Assembly (NCBI RefSeq): GCF_049060325.1
Contig: NZ_JBMGPW010000003.1
Span: 62,001 to 126,000 of the forward strand
DNA: 64,000 bases
Source of the DNA: Vescimonas sanitatis
Lineage (GTDB): Bacteria; Bacillota; Clostridia; Oscillospirales; Oscillospiraceae
Direction: 5' to 3'
Part shown: one piece after another, positions 23,000 to 31,086 of the stretch
Layout: every line of letters starts with the position of its first letter
Position numbering within the stretch: the first letter of the stretch is position 1
Position numbers and translations under genes: made by a program
Notes under the pieces: generated by a model
Database searches by the model: none
The model's input: the letters and a program-made list of their open reading frames with translations, nothing else
Told to the model about the DNA's origin: nothing

Positions 23000-24508
23000 G
23001 TGCTGACATTCATTATCGGTCTGGTCATCCTGATCGGCGGCGCAGCCCTCTACGGTCGTTTCTGCGAAAAGGTCTTTGGACCCGACGACCGCAAGACGCC
23101 CGCCTACACCAAGGAGGACGGCGTTGACTTCGTTCCCATGCGCGGCTGGAAAAATAGCCTCATCAACCTGCTGAACATCGCAGGCACCGGTCCTATCCTC
23201 GGGCCGATCCAGGGCATCCTGTTTGGGCCCATCGCGTTTTTGACCATCCCCATCGGCAACGTCATCGGCGGCGCCATGCACGACTATTTCTCCGGCATGA
23301 TCTGCCTGCGCGACGGCGGCACCCAGATGCCTGAGATGATCCGCCGGTACTCCACCAAGGGTATCTATAAGTTCTACAACGTGTTCGTGTGCGTGCTGCT
23401 GCTGCTGGTGGGCGCTGTGTTCATCTACACCCCCGGCGACATCGCCGCCACGCAGCTCTTTGGCTTTGACGGCAAGGCTACCTCCGTCTCCACGTGGGTC
23501 ATCTACGGTGTCATCTTCCTGTATTATCTGATCGCCACCGTGTTCCCCATCGACGCCATCATCGGCAAGATCTACCCCATCTTCGGCGGTATCCTGCTGT
23601 TCTCCGCCATCGGCATCTTCATCGGCATCTTCGTCACCGGTATGCCCCTGATGAACATCTGGGACAGCTGGGCTGCTCCCGTGCTGAGCCTCACCGGTGC
23701 TGACGGCACCGTGGGTACGTTCACCTACGCGGACTACTTCTCCACCAAGCACTTCCTGCCCATCTTCTTCGTGACCGTGGCCTGCGGTATTCTGTCCGGC
23801 TTCCACTCCACCCAGACCGCTATCATCTCCCGTACCATGAAGAGCGAGCGTCAGGGCCGCAACACCTTCTACAACATGATGGTGCTGGAGGGCTTCATCG
23901 CCATGGTCTGGGCTGCCGGTGCTATGGGCGTGTACAACCTGGCGCTGCAGGAGCCCAATGCTGGACTGGCTACCGGCACCGTGGGCGTGGTGTGCAAGTA
24001 CCTGCTGGGTCATGTGGGCGGCATCATCGCCCTGCTGGGCGTCATCGTGCTGCCCATCACCTCCGGTGATACGGCACTGCGCGCCCTGCGCCTGAGCCTG
24101 TCTGAGACGCTGCACATCGACCAGTCCACCAACGGCAAGCGCATCAAGCTGGCTGTGCCCATCTTCGCGCTGGTCATCGCCATCCTCGTGTTCGCCAAGA
24201 CCAATGCCGACGGCTTCAACATTCTGTGGCGTTACTTCGCATGGGCCAACCAGACGCTGTCCCTGTTTGCCTTCCTGTGCATCACCGCGTGGATGTTCGA
24301 GAACGGCAAGGGCAAGTGGGCTTGGATCCCCATGATCCCCGGCTGCTTCTACACCTTCATCTGCGTGACCTACATCGCCAACGCCCACATCGGCTTCAAC
24401 ATCCCCTGGACGCCCGCCTACATCATCGGTGTGGTGTGCGCCATCGCCTATGTGGTGGGCTGCTGCGTGTACGGCAAGAAGCGCGCTGCCAGACTGCTGG
24501 CTAAGTAA
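23000..24508 (+). CDS. cstA: CstA family carbon-starvation/peptide or pyruvate transporter
   Basis: A 502-residue membrane protein starting at GTG 23000 with AAGGAGAG upstream. It has about 13-15 hydrophobic helices and the CstA signature NIAGTGPILGPIQGILFGPIAFLTIPIGNVIGGAMHDYFSG near residues 55-95. CstA/BtsT proteins take up peptides or pyruvate, often when preferred carbon runs out. It is shorter than E. coli CstA (about 700) but in line with short Firmicute forms. Strong codon bias suggests high expression. Confidence 0.92.
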   Translation: MLTFIIGLVILIGGAALYGRFCEKVFGPDDRKTPAYTKEDGVDFVPMRGWKNSLINLLNIAGTGPILGPIQGILFGPIAFLTIPIGNVIGGAMHDYFSGMICLRDGGTQMPEMIRRYSTKGIYKFYNVFVCVLLLLVGAVFIYTPGDIAATQLFGFDGKATSVSTWVIYGVIFLYYLIATVFPIDAIIGKIYPIFGGILLFSAIGIFIGIFVTGMPLMNIWDSWAAPVLSLTGADGTVGTFTYADYFSTKHFLPIFFVTVACGILSGFHSTQTAIISRTMKSERQGRNTFYNMMVLEGFIAMVWAAGAMGVYNLALQEPNAGLATGTVGVVCKYLLGHVGGIIALLGVIVLPITSGDTALRALRLSLSETLHIDQSTNGKRIKLAVPIFALVIAILVFAKTNADGFNILWRYFAWANQTLSLFAFLCITAWMFENGKGKWAWIPMIPGCFYTFICVTYIANAHIGFNIPWTPAYIIGVVCAIAYVVGCCVYGKKRAARLLAK

Positions 24509-24554
24509 GTTCTCTCCTCTCCTCAAATCGGTATAGCAAATAACGTACAAAACA

Positions 24555-24589
24555 TGAGGGACGGCCTACGCCGTCCCTTGTGTTTTTTT
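24555..24589 (+). terminator. Terminator of cstA
   Basis: AGGGACGGC/GCCGTCCCT stem followed by TGTGTTTTTTT. Confidence 0.85.
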
Positions 24590-24636
24590 CTCCCGGCTGG
24601 TATAATCCCCTTATCAAAACGAAGGGAGTGCGCTCC

Positions 24637-25749
24637 ATGAAACGCTGTCTTGTCCTCTCCGACTCATTCAAAGGCACGCTGTCCTCCCCGGGCATCTGCC
24701 GCATCGCCCGCAGTCTCCATATCCCCGGCTGGCACATCGACGCCCTGCCGGTGGCCGATGGCGGCGAGGGCACCACAGACTGCTTTCTGGATGCCTGCGG
24801 CGGACAGCGTATCGCCCTTCCCGTGTCCGGTCCCTTTGGCGGCACTATCGATGGCTTCTACGGCCTGCTGCCAGAGGGGACAGCGGTGGTGGAGTGCGCC
24901 GCAGCAGCGGGCCTGCACCAGGCCGAGGGCTGTCCCGACCCGGAGACGGCCACCACCTACGGTGTGGGACAGCTTCTGGCCCACGCGCTGGATCACGGCG
25001 CAAAGCGCCTGATCCTGGGTCTGGGCGGCAGCTGCACCAACGACGGCGGCTGCGGTGCGGCTGCAGCGCTTGGCGTGCGGTTTCTCGACGGTGCGGGGCG
25101 CGCCTTCGTTCCCACCGGCGGCACGCTGGCGGACATCGAGGCTATCGACCTGTCCGGGCGGCATCCCGGCCTGCGGCCCGGTGTGCTGACGGTCATGTGC
25201 GACATCGACAACCCCCTGTACGGCGAAACCGGCGCGGCGTACATCTTCGCTCCGCAGAAGGGGGCGAACGATGCCTGCGTGCAGCGACTGGACGCGGGAC
25301 TTCGGCATCTCGCCGCGGTGCTGCATGCACAGCTGGGTGCGGAGGTGGATACCCTCCCCGGCGGCGGTGCCGCCGGCGGCTTCGGCGCGGGCTGCGCTGC
25401 GCTGTTGTGCGGCGCCCTGCGCTCCGGTATCACGACGGTGCTGGACACCGTGGACTTCGACCGCCGTGCAGTGGGCTGCGACCTGGTGGTCACCGGCGAG
25501 GGTTCCTTTGATGCCCAAAGCCTGGGCGGCAAGGCCATCAGCGGCGTGGCAGGCCGGTGTCAGAAGCTGCGTGTCCCCGCCGCCGTGCTGGCCGGGCGTG
25601 TGGCACTGACACCGGAACAATGGGCACCGCTGGATCTGCGGGCCGTCCGCAGTATCAACCCCGCCGGGGCGACCCTTGAGGACGCCCGGGCCAACGCCGC
25701 CGCCTATTACCGGACGGCACTGGAAACGCTGCTGAAGGAGTGGAAGTGA
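24637..25749 (+). CDS. Glycerate kinase (GlxK/GarK family)
   Basis: A 370-residue enzyme from ATG 24637 (AAGGGAG upstream); the frame back to 24580 lies in the preceding terminator. Family marks are SDSFKGTLSS at the N-terminus, PVADGGEGTTD, LGLGGSCTNDGGCGAAAALG, DIDNPLYGETGAA and TGEGSFDAQSLGGKA. It phosphorylates D-glycerate with ATP to a phosphoglycerate feeding glycolysis; which hydroxyl is used cannot be read here. It is coupled to a downstream RNA methyltransferase, with which it has no obvious functional link. Confidence 0.92.
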   Translation: MKRCLVLSDSFKGTLSSPGICRIARSLHIPGWHIDALPVADGGEGTTDCFLDACGGQRIALPVSGPFGGTIDGFYGLLPEGTAVVECAAAAGLHQAEGCPDPETATTYGVGQLLAHALDHGAKRLILGLGGSCTNDGGCGAAAALGVRFLDGAGRAFVPTGGTLADIEAIDLSGRHPGLRPGVLTVMCDIDNPLYGETGAAYIFAPQKGANDACVQRLDAGLRHLAAVLHAQLGAEVDTLPGGGAAGGFGAGCAALLCGALRSGITTVLDTVDFDRRAVGCDLVVTGEGSFDAQSLGGKAISGVAGRCQKLRVPAAVLAGRVALTPEQWAPLDLRAVRSINPAGATLEDARANAAAYYRTALETLLKEWK

Positions 25750-25750
25750 T

Positions 25751-26569
25751 ATGGCACAGGTCATTGAGATACACGACTTTTCCGACCCGGCGCTGGACGT
25801 CTACGCCCGGGCCACGGAAAACCAGCTGGTCAACCGGGCCGACCCGGCCAACGCCCTGTTCATCGCCGAGAGCCCGCTGGTCATCGGCCGTGCACTGGAC
25901 GCCGGGTGCGTACCGGTGTCGTTCCTGATGGAGCCGCAGCACATCACCGGCAAAGGCGCCGAGATACTGGGTCGCTGTGACCCGGACCTCCCCGTCTATA
26001 CCGCCTCCCTGGAGGTGCTGACGCAGCTCACCGGCTTCCACCTGACCCGCGGGATGCTGTGCGCCATGCGTCGTCCGCCCCTGCCCTCTGTGGCGGAGGT
26101 CTGCGCCAGGGCGCGGCGCATCGCCGTACTGGAAAACGTGATGAACCCCACCAACGTGGGTGCCATTTTCCGCTGCGCGGCCGCCCTGGGCATGGACGCC
26201 GTCCTGCTGACCACAGAGGGCAGCGACCCCCTGTACCGCCGGGCTTCCCGGGTAAGCATGGGTAATGTATTCCTGGTGCCATGGACCTATCTGCCGGAGG
26301 GCGACTGGACGGCGGCACTGCACGATCTGGGCTTCACCACCGCGGCCATGGCCCTGCGGGAGGACTCCCTGCGGTTGGATGACCCACGCCTGTTGTCAGC
26401 GGAGAGGCTGGCGGTGGTGCTGGGCACCGAGGGCGACGGGCTGGCCGACGGCACCATCGCCCACTGCGACCACACGGTGATGATCCCCATGACCCACGGG
26501 GTGGACAGCCTGAATGTAGCTGCCGCGGCTGCCGTAGCCTTCTACCAGTTGGGCCTGCAATGCCAATAA
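25751..26569 (+). CDS. TrmH/SpoU family RNA 2'-O-methyltransferase
   Basis: A 272-residue protein whose ATG lies 1 nt after the glycerate kinase stop. It has a SpoU substrate-binding N-domain (residues 1-110) and the knotted methyltransferase domain with ENVMNPTNVGAIFRCAAALGMDAVLL (motif 1), VLGTEGDGLAD (motif 2) and IPMTHGVDSLNVAAAAAVAFY (motif 3). It adds a 2'-O-methyl group to rRNA or tRNA using AdoMet; the target nucleotide is not predictable. Length is normal. Confidence 0.92.
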   Translation: MAQVIEIHDFSDPALDVYARATENQLVNRADPANALFIAESPLVIGRALDAGCVPVSFLMEPQHITGKGAEILGRCDPDLPVYTASLEVLTQLTGFHLTRGMLCAMRRPPLPSVAEVCARARRIAVLENVMNPTNVGAIFRCAAALGMDAVLLTTEGSDPLYRRASRVSMGNVFLVPWTYLPEGDWTAALHDLGFTTAAMALREDSLRLDDPRLLSAERLAVVLGTEGDGLADGTIAHCDHTVMIPMTHGVDSLNVAAAAAVAFYQLGLQCQ

Positions 26570-26578
26570 GCGAATAAA

Positions 26579-26607
26579 TATCCCCCCGGCTCCGCCGGGG
26601 GGATACA
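26579..26607. terminator. Terminator between convergent methyltransferase and amidohydrolase
   Basis: TATCCCCCCGGC/GCCGGGGGGATA stem, 3-nt loop; A/T-rich flanks on both sides. Confidence 0.7.
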
Positions 26608-26613
26608 CTGTAT

Positions 26614-27909
26614 TTACAGGAACTTGTCCAGCTCCCGTTCCACATTGTCCATTTTCTTCACTTGGGGATGTTCCACACGATAGCCGGACTTAATGACCAT
26701 ATCCAGCGTCCGCAGGGCGGTCAGATCGGCCAGCGGGTCCGCCGCGCAGACGATCATATCCGCGCACTTGCCCGGCTGGATGGAGCCGGTCTCGCCGGCA
26801 ATACCCGCCAGCGCCGCATTGCCCAGCGTGGCGCTGTGCAGCGCAAACGCCGGCGTCACGCCGCAGTACTTCACAAAGTAGCATAGCTCCCGCCACATAT
26901 CGTAGTGGGTGATATAGGGGCAGCCGGTGTCGGTGCCCAGACCCACGGGGACACCATCCGCCAGACAGGCCTTCGCCATGGCGATAACACCCTCAAACAC
27001 CACCTTGCCGTTCTCCTGCTGCTCATAGGTGGCGTGAGAGATACTGCGGTCGAACAGCGCATAGGGCACGGCAGGCGAGATGGTGGACACCTGGAAAGCG
27101 CCGCGTTCCTTACACAGCTGCATGATGTGCCCATCCGGCTTCGCGCCGTGCTCGATGGAGTCCACGCCGTTTTCCAGCGCCACCCGGACGCCCTCCGGGC
27201 TCTCCACATGAGCGGCCACCTGCATTCCCAGCGCATGGGCCTTATCGCAGGCCGCCTTGACCAGTGCCGGCTGCATCCGCAGCACGCCCGGCTCGCCCAC
27301 CACTTCGGCGTCCATAACGCCGCCGGTGATCATCAGCTTGATCAGGTCGGGCTTTTCCGCCGCGATCTTCTCCACGAAGGCCGCGGCCTCCTCCGGCGTG
27401 CGGGCCTCATAGGCCAGCGACCCGGCCATGTGCCCGCCGGGTACCGACACCGCCATATTGGACGCCACCACCCGGGGAGACAGGATCTCGCCCCGCCTGG
27501 CCGCATCGCGAATGATCGTGTCGAAGTCCGCCACGCCGCCTACGGTACGGATAGTGGTCACGCCGGACAGCAGCTCCGTCCTGGCGTAACCCTCGCACAT
27601 CTTCACGCCGATGCGGCGCATCAGGCCGTTGGAGGTGATGAGCTTCACCAGCTTCTTAGGGTCGGAGGGCTTTTTCCGGGGCTTGCCGGAGGCGGGCAGA
27701 TGCACATGCAGATTGATCAGCCCCGGCAGCAGGTATTTGCCGCCCAGGTCCACGCGCGCATAGCCCTCCGGCACATCGGCCGCGTCGCAGACGGCGGCGA
27801 TGCGGTCCCCGTCCACACAGACAGCCAGCCTCGTCCGAGGCGTCATGTCCCGCGTACCGTCCAGCATCACGCCGTTCACCAGCGCATATTTCTCATGGTT
27901 TGTGTACAT
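26614..27909 (-). CDS. Metal-dependent amidohydrolase (imidazolonepropionase/Xaa-Pro dipeptidase-like)
   Basis: A 431-residue enzyme from ATG 27909. AGGAGG lies 7 nt upstream of it, whereas the ATG at 27915 is too close to the site. Metal ligands are visible in GLINLHVHLP (HxH), LIKLMITGG (bridging lysine), VAAHVES, SIEHG and GLGTDTG. This set fits amidohydrolase subtype I with a carboxylated lysine, near the Xaa-Pro dipeptidase/imidazolonepropionase-like group. Cytosolic; substrate unknown. Its promoter overlaps a perfect inverted repeat. Confidence 0.85.
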   Translation of the reverse strand: MYTNHEKYALVNGVMLDGTRDMTPRTRLAVCVDGDRIAAVCDAADVPEGYARVDLGGKYLLPGLINLHVHLPASGKPRKKPSDPKKLVKLITSNGLMRRIGVKMCEGYARTELLSGVTTIRTVGGVADFDTIIRDAARRGEILSPRVVASNMAVSVPGGHMAGSLAYEARTPEEAAAFVEKIAAEKPDLIKLMITGGVMDAEVVGEPGVLRMQPALVKAACDKAHALGMQVAAHVESPEGVRVALENGVDSIEHGAKPDGHIMQLCKERGAFQVSTISPAVPYALFDRSISHATYEQQENGKVVFEGVIAMAKACLADGVPVGLGTDTGCPYITHYDMWRELCYFVKYCGVTPAFALHSATLGNAALAGIAGETGSIQPGKCADMIVCAADPLADLTALRTLDMVIKSGYRVEHPQVKKMDNVERELDKFL

Positions 27910-27940
27910 ATGCATCCCTCCTGTTGGGAAATTTTTTCGC

Positions 27941-27986
27941 ATGATACCACAACGCGGTGGAAATTGCAACAGACAATTTCCACCGC
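27941..27986 (-). promoter_or_regulatory. Promoter with overlapping inverted repeat (possible operator)
   Basis: Reverse-strand TTGCAA (27969-27964), 17-nt spacer, TATCAT (27946-27941). The -35 box lies inside a perfect 13-bp inverted repeat, GCGGTGGAAATTG (27954-27966) and its complement (27974-27986), separated by 7 nt. It may be an operator for the amidohydrolase or a 3'-end hairpin for the upstream cupin gene. Confidence 0.55.
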
Positions 27987-28019
27987 CAGCCAAAGCAGAT
28001 CCATGCACGTTTGACGCTC

Positions 28020-28343
28020 TCAGAATACGACCACCAGCAGCATTTTGAATTGCTCCTGTCCATACACCGCGTGCGGATGCCGCGCCGGCATGAGGATGGA
28101 CTCGCCGGTGTGCAGCACATGGGGTACGCCGTCCACGGTCACGCGGCCCACGCCGTCCAGGCACGTCACCAGCGCGTCGCCGCCGGACTCGTGGGTGCTG
28201 ATCTCCTCGTCCTTGTCGAAGGCAAACAGCGTCACACTGACGGCGTCGTTCTGGGCCAGCGTCTTGCTGACCACCTGCCCCGGCTGATAGGCCACCTGAT
28301 CCCGCAGGGTCAGCACGGTGGCCATATCGAGGTTCTTCATCAT
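28020..28343 (-). CDS. Cupin-domain protein
   Basis: A 107-residue single-domain cupin. The first metal motif is seen in STHESGGDALVTCLDGVGRVTVDG and the second in LHTGESILMPARHPHAVYG. Small cupins of this kind bind a metal and may act as sensors or isomerases; no function can be fixed. AAGGAG lies 9 nt before the ATG. It follows metK on the same strand after a GC-rich hairpin. Confidence 0.82.
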   Translation of the reverse strand: MMKNLDMATVLTLRDQVAYQPGQVVSKTLAQNDAVSVTLFAFDKDEEISTHESGGDALVTCLDGVGRVTVDGVPHVLHTGESILMPARHPHAVYGQEQFKMLLVVVF

Positions 28344-28371
28344 AGCGATACACTCCTTTTTATTGGATAAA

Positions 28372-28396
28372 CGGGGGCGGCAAAGCCGCCCCCGTT
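28372..28396 (-). terminator. GC-rich hairpin after metK
   Basis: AACGGGGGCGGC/GCCGCCCCCGTT stem with a 3-nt loop just after the metK stop; the T tail (GTTTATCC) is short, so some read-through into the cupin gene is likely. Confidence 0.5.
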
Positions 28397-28405
28397 ATCG
28401 AAAAC

Positions 28406-29590
28406 TTACTTGCCCAGGGCGGCCTTCAGAGCCTCCACACGGTCGGTCTTTTCCCAGGAAACACCCAGGTCCTCACGGCCCATGTGGCCATAGGCCGCCA
28501 GCTGGCGGTAAATGGGCTTCCGCAGGTCCAGATCGCGGATGATGGCGGTGGGGCGCAGGTCAAAGACCTTCTCCACCGCGGCCTCCAGTTCGCTGTCGGC
28601 CACCACGCCGGTGCCGAACGTCTCCACCAGCACGCTGACGGGTCTTGCCACACCGATGGCGTAAGCCAGCTGCACCTGGCACTTGTCCGCCAAGCCGGCG
28701 GCCACCACATTCTTGGCCACCCAGCGGGCGGCGTAGGCCGCGCTGCGGTCCACCTTGGTGGGGTCCTTGCCCGAGAAGGCGCCGCCGCCATGGGGCGCGC
28801 TGCCGCCGTAGGTGTCCACGATGATCTTGCGCCCGGTCAGGCCGGTATCGGCGGCGGGGCCGCCGCTGACAAAGCGGCCGGTGGGGTTCACATAGATCTT
28901 CGTCTCGCCGTCCAGCAGCTCGGCAGGAACAGTGGGCTTGATGACCAGCTCGATCATATCCTTGCGGATCTGCTCCAGCGTCACGTCAGGGCTGTGCTGG
29001 GTGGACAGCACCACGGTGTCCACGCGGACGGGCTTGCCGTTCTCGTCGTACTCCACGGTGATCTGGGTCTTGCCATCGGGACGCAGATAGTCCACCAGAC
29101 CCTGCTTGCGCACGTCGGTCAAGCGCTTGGCCATCTTGTGGGCGATGGAGATCGCCAGGGGCATCAGCTCCGGCGTCTCGTTGCAGGCGTAGCCGAACAT
29201 CATGCCCTGGTCGCCGGCGCCGTTGTCCAGCTCGCTCTTGCCGGAGGCCTTGGCCTCATAGCTCTTGTCCACGCCCAAAGCGATATCGCCGGACTGCTCG
29301 TCGATATTGGTGATGACGGCGCAGGTGTTGCCGTCGAAGCCGCACTCGGAGGAGTTGTAGCCGATGTCCAGCACCACCTGGCGGGCGATCTTGGGGATAT
29401 CCACATAGCAGCTGGTGGTGATCTCACCCATGATGTGGATCAGGCCGGTGGAGGCGCAGGTCTCGCAGGCCACGCGGCCATTGGGGTCCTTCTCGAAGAT
29501 CGCGTCCAGCACCGCGTCGCTGATCTGGTCGCAGACCTTGTCGGGATGCCCTTCGGTAACGGACTCAGAGGTAAACAGATGTCTTGCCAT
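28406..29590 (-). CDS. metK: S-adenosylmethionine synthetase
   Basis: A 394-residue enzyme making AdoMet from methionine and ATP. The start at 29590 (MARHLFTSESVTEGHPDKVCDQISDAVLD) has GAAAGGAG upstream; the frame beyond it runs through the riboswitch. ATP and metal motifs GAGDQGMMFGYA and GGGAFSGKDPTKVDRSAAY are intact. Length is standard. It is preceded by an S-box riboswitch and terminator, so transcription should fall when AdoMet is plentiful. Confidence 0.97.
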   Translation of the reverse strand: MARHLFTSESVTEGHPDKVCDQISDAVLDAIFEKDPNGRVACETCASTGLIHIMGEITTSCYVDIPKIARQVVLDIGYNSSECGFDGNTCAVITNIDEQSGDIALGVDKSYEAKASGKSELDNGAGDQGMMFGYACNETPELMPLAISIAHKMAKRLTDVRKQGLVDYLRPDGKTQITVEYDENGKPVRVDTVVLSTQHSPDVTLEQIRKDMIELVIKPTVPAELLDGETKIYVNPTGRFVSGGPAADTGLTGRKIIVDTYGGSAPHGGGAFSGKDPTKVDRSAAYAARWVAKNVVAAGLADKCQVQLAYAIGVARPVSVLVETFGTGVVADSELEAAVEKVFDLRPTAIIRDLDLRKPIYRQLAAYGHMGREDLGVSWEKTDRVEALKAALGK

Positions 29591-29624
29591 GATTTTTTCT
29601 CCTTTCATCTCGCGGATGGTCATT

Positions 29625-29658
29625 GAAAAAAGCGCTCTGCCGAACCGACAGAGCGCTG
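29625..29658 (-). terminator. S-box expression-platform terminator of metK
   Basis: AGCGCTCTGTCGG/CCG-ACAGAGCGCT-type stem (AGCGCTCTG with CAGAGCGCT) followed on the reverse strand by TTTTTTC, between the riboswitch and metK. Confidence 0.85.
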
Positions 29659-29664
29659 TGCTTC

Positions 29665-29768
29665 TTTGCTCATCCTCATCTTTCGATTCGTTCGCCGGAT
29701 TTGGCACCTTGAAAAAACAGGTTGCCGTGGCTTCATCGGGCCGGTCCCTCCGCCACTCTTGATAAGGT
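29665..29768 (-). promoter_or_regulatory. SAM-I (S-box) riboswitch
   Basis: The reverse strand shows the class consensus in order: CTTATCAAGAG, GGCGGAGGGAC, GGCCCGATGAAGCC, CGGCAACC, AAGGTGCCAAATCC, and GAAAGATGAGGATGAG. These are the P1, kink-turn and J3/4 elements of S-box RNAs. It binds AdoMet and favours the terminator at 29625-29658. Confidence 0.95.
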
Positions 29769-29785
29769 ATTTACTTGTACAGCAT

Positions 29786-29813
29786 ATTGTAACAGTTTTT
29801 TTAGCATTGTCAA
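29786..29813 (-). promoter_or_regulatory. Promoter of the S-box/metK transcript
   Basis: Reverse-strand TTGACA (29813-29808), 16-nt spacer, TACAAT (29791-29786), about 15 nt before the riboswitch. Confidence 0.75.
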
Positions 29814-29942
29814 TAGCATTTCCATGATTTTTGCAAATAATTCAACTGTACGGAAACTTTGCCATTGTTCAAAAAAATGACATGACTTTTCCGCCGTTAT
29901 GGGTTATACTGAACACAATTTGTACACAGGAGGACACTCCCC

Positions 29943-30818
29943 TTGAAAAAACTCTATGACGGGGTGCAGCGCTTCTGCGCCGCCCATCCCCGGTTCGGCA
30001 TTCCCAACCTCATGCGCGTTATCGTCATCGGCAACGTGGCGGTCTATGTGCTCATGCTGCTGACCCAGGCCAACGACGCCAACGCCCTGAGCTTTCTGAC
30101 CTTCAATCTCAATGCCCTGCTCCACGGTGAGGTGTGGCGGCTGGTGACCTTTGTGTTCGTGCCCGCCTACTCCAGTCCCTTTGCCCTGCTGATCAGTCTC
30201 TACTTCTATTACTGGATCGGCTCCACGCTGGAGCGCCAGTGGGGCACGGCCAAGTTCAACCTGTACTACATCAGCGGCACGCTGCTGACGGTGCTGGGCG
30301 TGGTGCTGGCCAGTCTCATCACCGGCAACCCCTACCTGACCGCAGCGGGCACCGGCTATGTGAACCTGTCCATGTTCTTCGCCTTCGCCTTCCTGTTCCC
30401 GGACACCACGGTGCTGCTGTTCTTCATCCTCCCCGTGAAGATGAAGTGGCTGGCGTATCTGGACGGCGCACTGTTCGCTTTCGACATCATCAAGGCCATC
30501 GGCGCCCACAACTGGGCCGGTGTAGTGCTGCCCATCGTGGCCCTGCTGAACTTCGCCGTGTTCATCTGGCCGGAGGTCCACTACCTGAAGGAGCGCGCCA
30601 AATACCAGAACTCCCGCAAGACCGTCCAGTTCCGTCAGGCCCAACAGCAGCAGGCCAAGCAGGCCCAGCAGCAGGGCTATCGCCACAAGTGCGCCGTCTG
30701 CGGCCGCACGGATACCGACTACCCTGATCTGCAATTCCGTTACTGCAGCAAGTGCGTCGGGTACCACTGCTTCTGTCAGGACCACATCTTCAACCACGTG
30801 CATTTCACGGAGGAATAA
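29943..30818 (+). CDS. Rhomboid-like membrane protein with C-terminal zinc ribbon
   Basis: A 291-residue protein starting at TTG 29943 with CAGGAGGA upstream. Six hydrophobic helices occupy residues 20-215, with rhomboid-like features (GEVWRLVTFVFVPAYSS, YFYYWIGSTLERQWGTAKFNLYY). The usual catalytic GxSG is replaced by TAAGTGYVNLSM, so it is probably not a protease. A glutamine-rich linker (AQQQQAKQAQQQ) joins the membrane part to a C-terminal Cys/His domain (CAVCG, YCSKC, HCFCQDH) that likely binds zinc in the cytosol. Function unknown. Confidence 0.75.
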   Translation: MKKLYDGVQRFCAAHPRFGIPNLMRVIVIGNVAVYVLMLLTQANDANALSFLTFNLNALLHGEVWRLVTFVFVPAYSSPFALLISLYFYYWIGSTLERQWGTAKFNLYYISGTLLTVLGVVLASLITGNPYLTAAGTGYVNLSMFFAFAFLFPDTTVLLFFILPVKMKWLAYLDGALFAFDIIKAIGAHNWAGVVLPIVALLNFAVFIWPEVHYLKERAKYQNSRKTVQFRQAQQQQAKQAQQQGYRHKCAVCGRTDTDYPDLQFRYCSKCVGYHCFCQDHIFNHVHFTEE

Positions 30819-30830
30819 CAAAATACAGAC

Positions 30831-30859
30831 GGGCCGCCCGCCGGGCGGCTCTTTTTTTT
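30831..30859 (+). terminator. Terminator of the rhomboid-like gene
   Basis: GCCGCCCG/CGGGCGGC stem followed by TCTTTTTTTT. Confidence 0.9.
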
Positions 30860-30894
30860 GCACATATCTTAATAAAATCTTACCGTCCTGTAAG

Positions 30895-30923
30895 TTGACA
30901 GTGAAAACGTTTTCGCGTACAAT
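30895..30923 (+). promoter_or_regulatory. Promoter of the XRE regulator-ABC operon
   Basis: TTGACA (30895-30900), 17-nt spacer, TACAAT (30918-30923), with a leader of about 155 nt before the regulator. Confidence 0.75.
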
Positions 30924-31086
30924 AAGCCTGTAGCAAAAGAGGAAAACTGCCCAAAAATCCGAAACGCAACCGCCGGTTGACACATTTCCAGCCCCGGTTT
31001 ATAGACCGCAACCGGCAAAACCCGTATGATAGCGCCATCAAAACCAAACGGCGGCACCCGCCGTCATACGGAAGGAGCGCATACCT

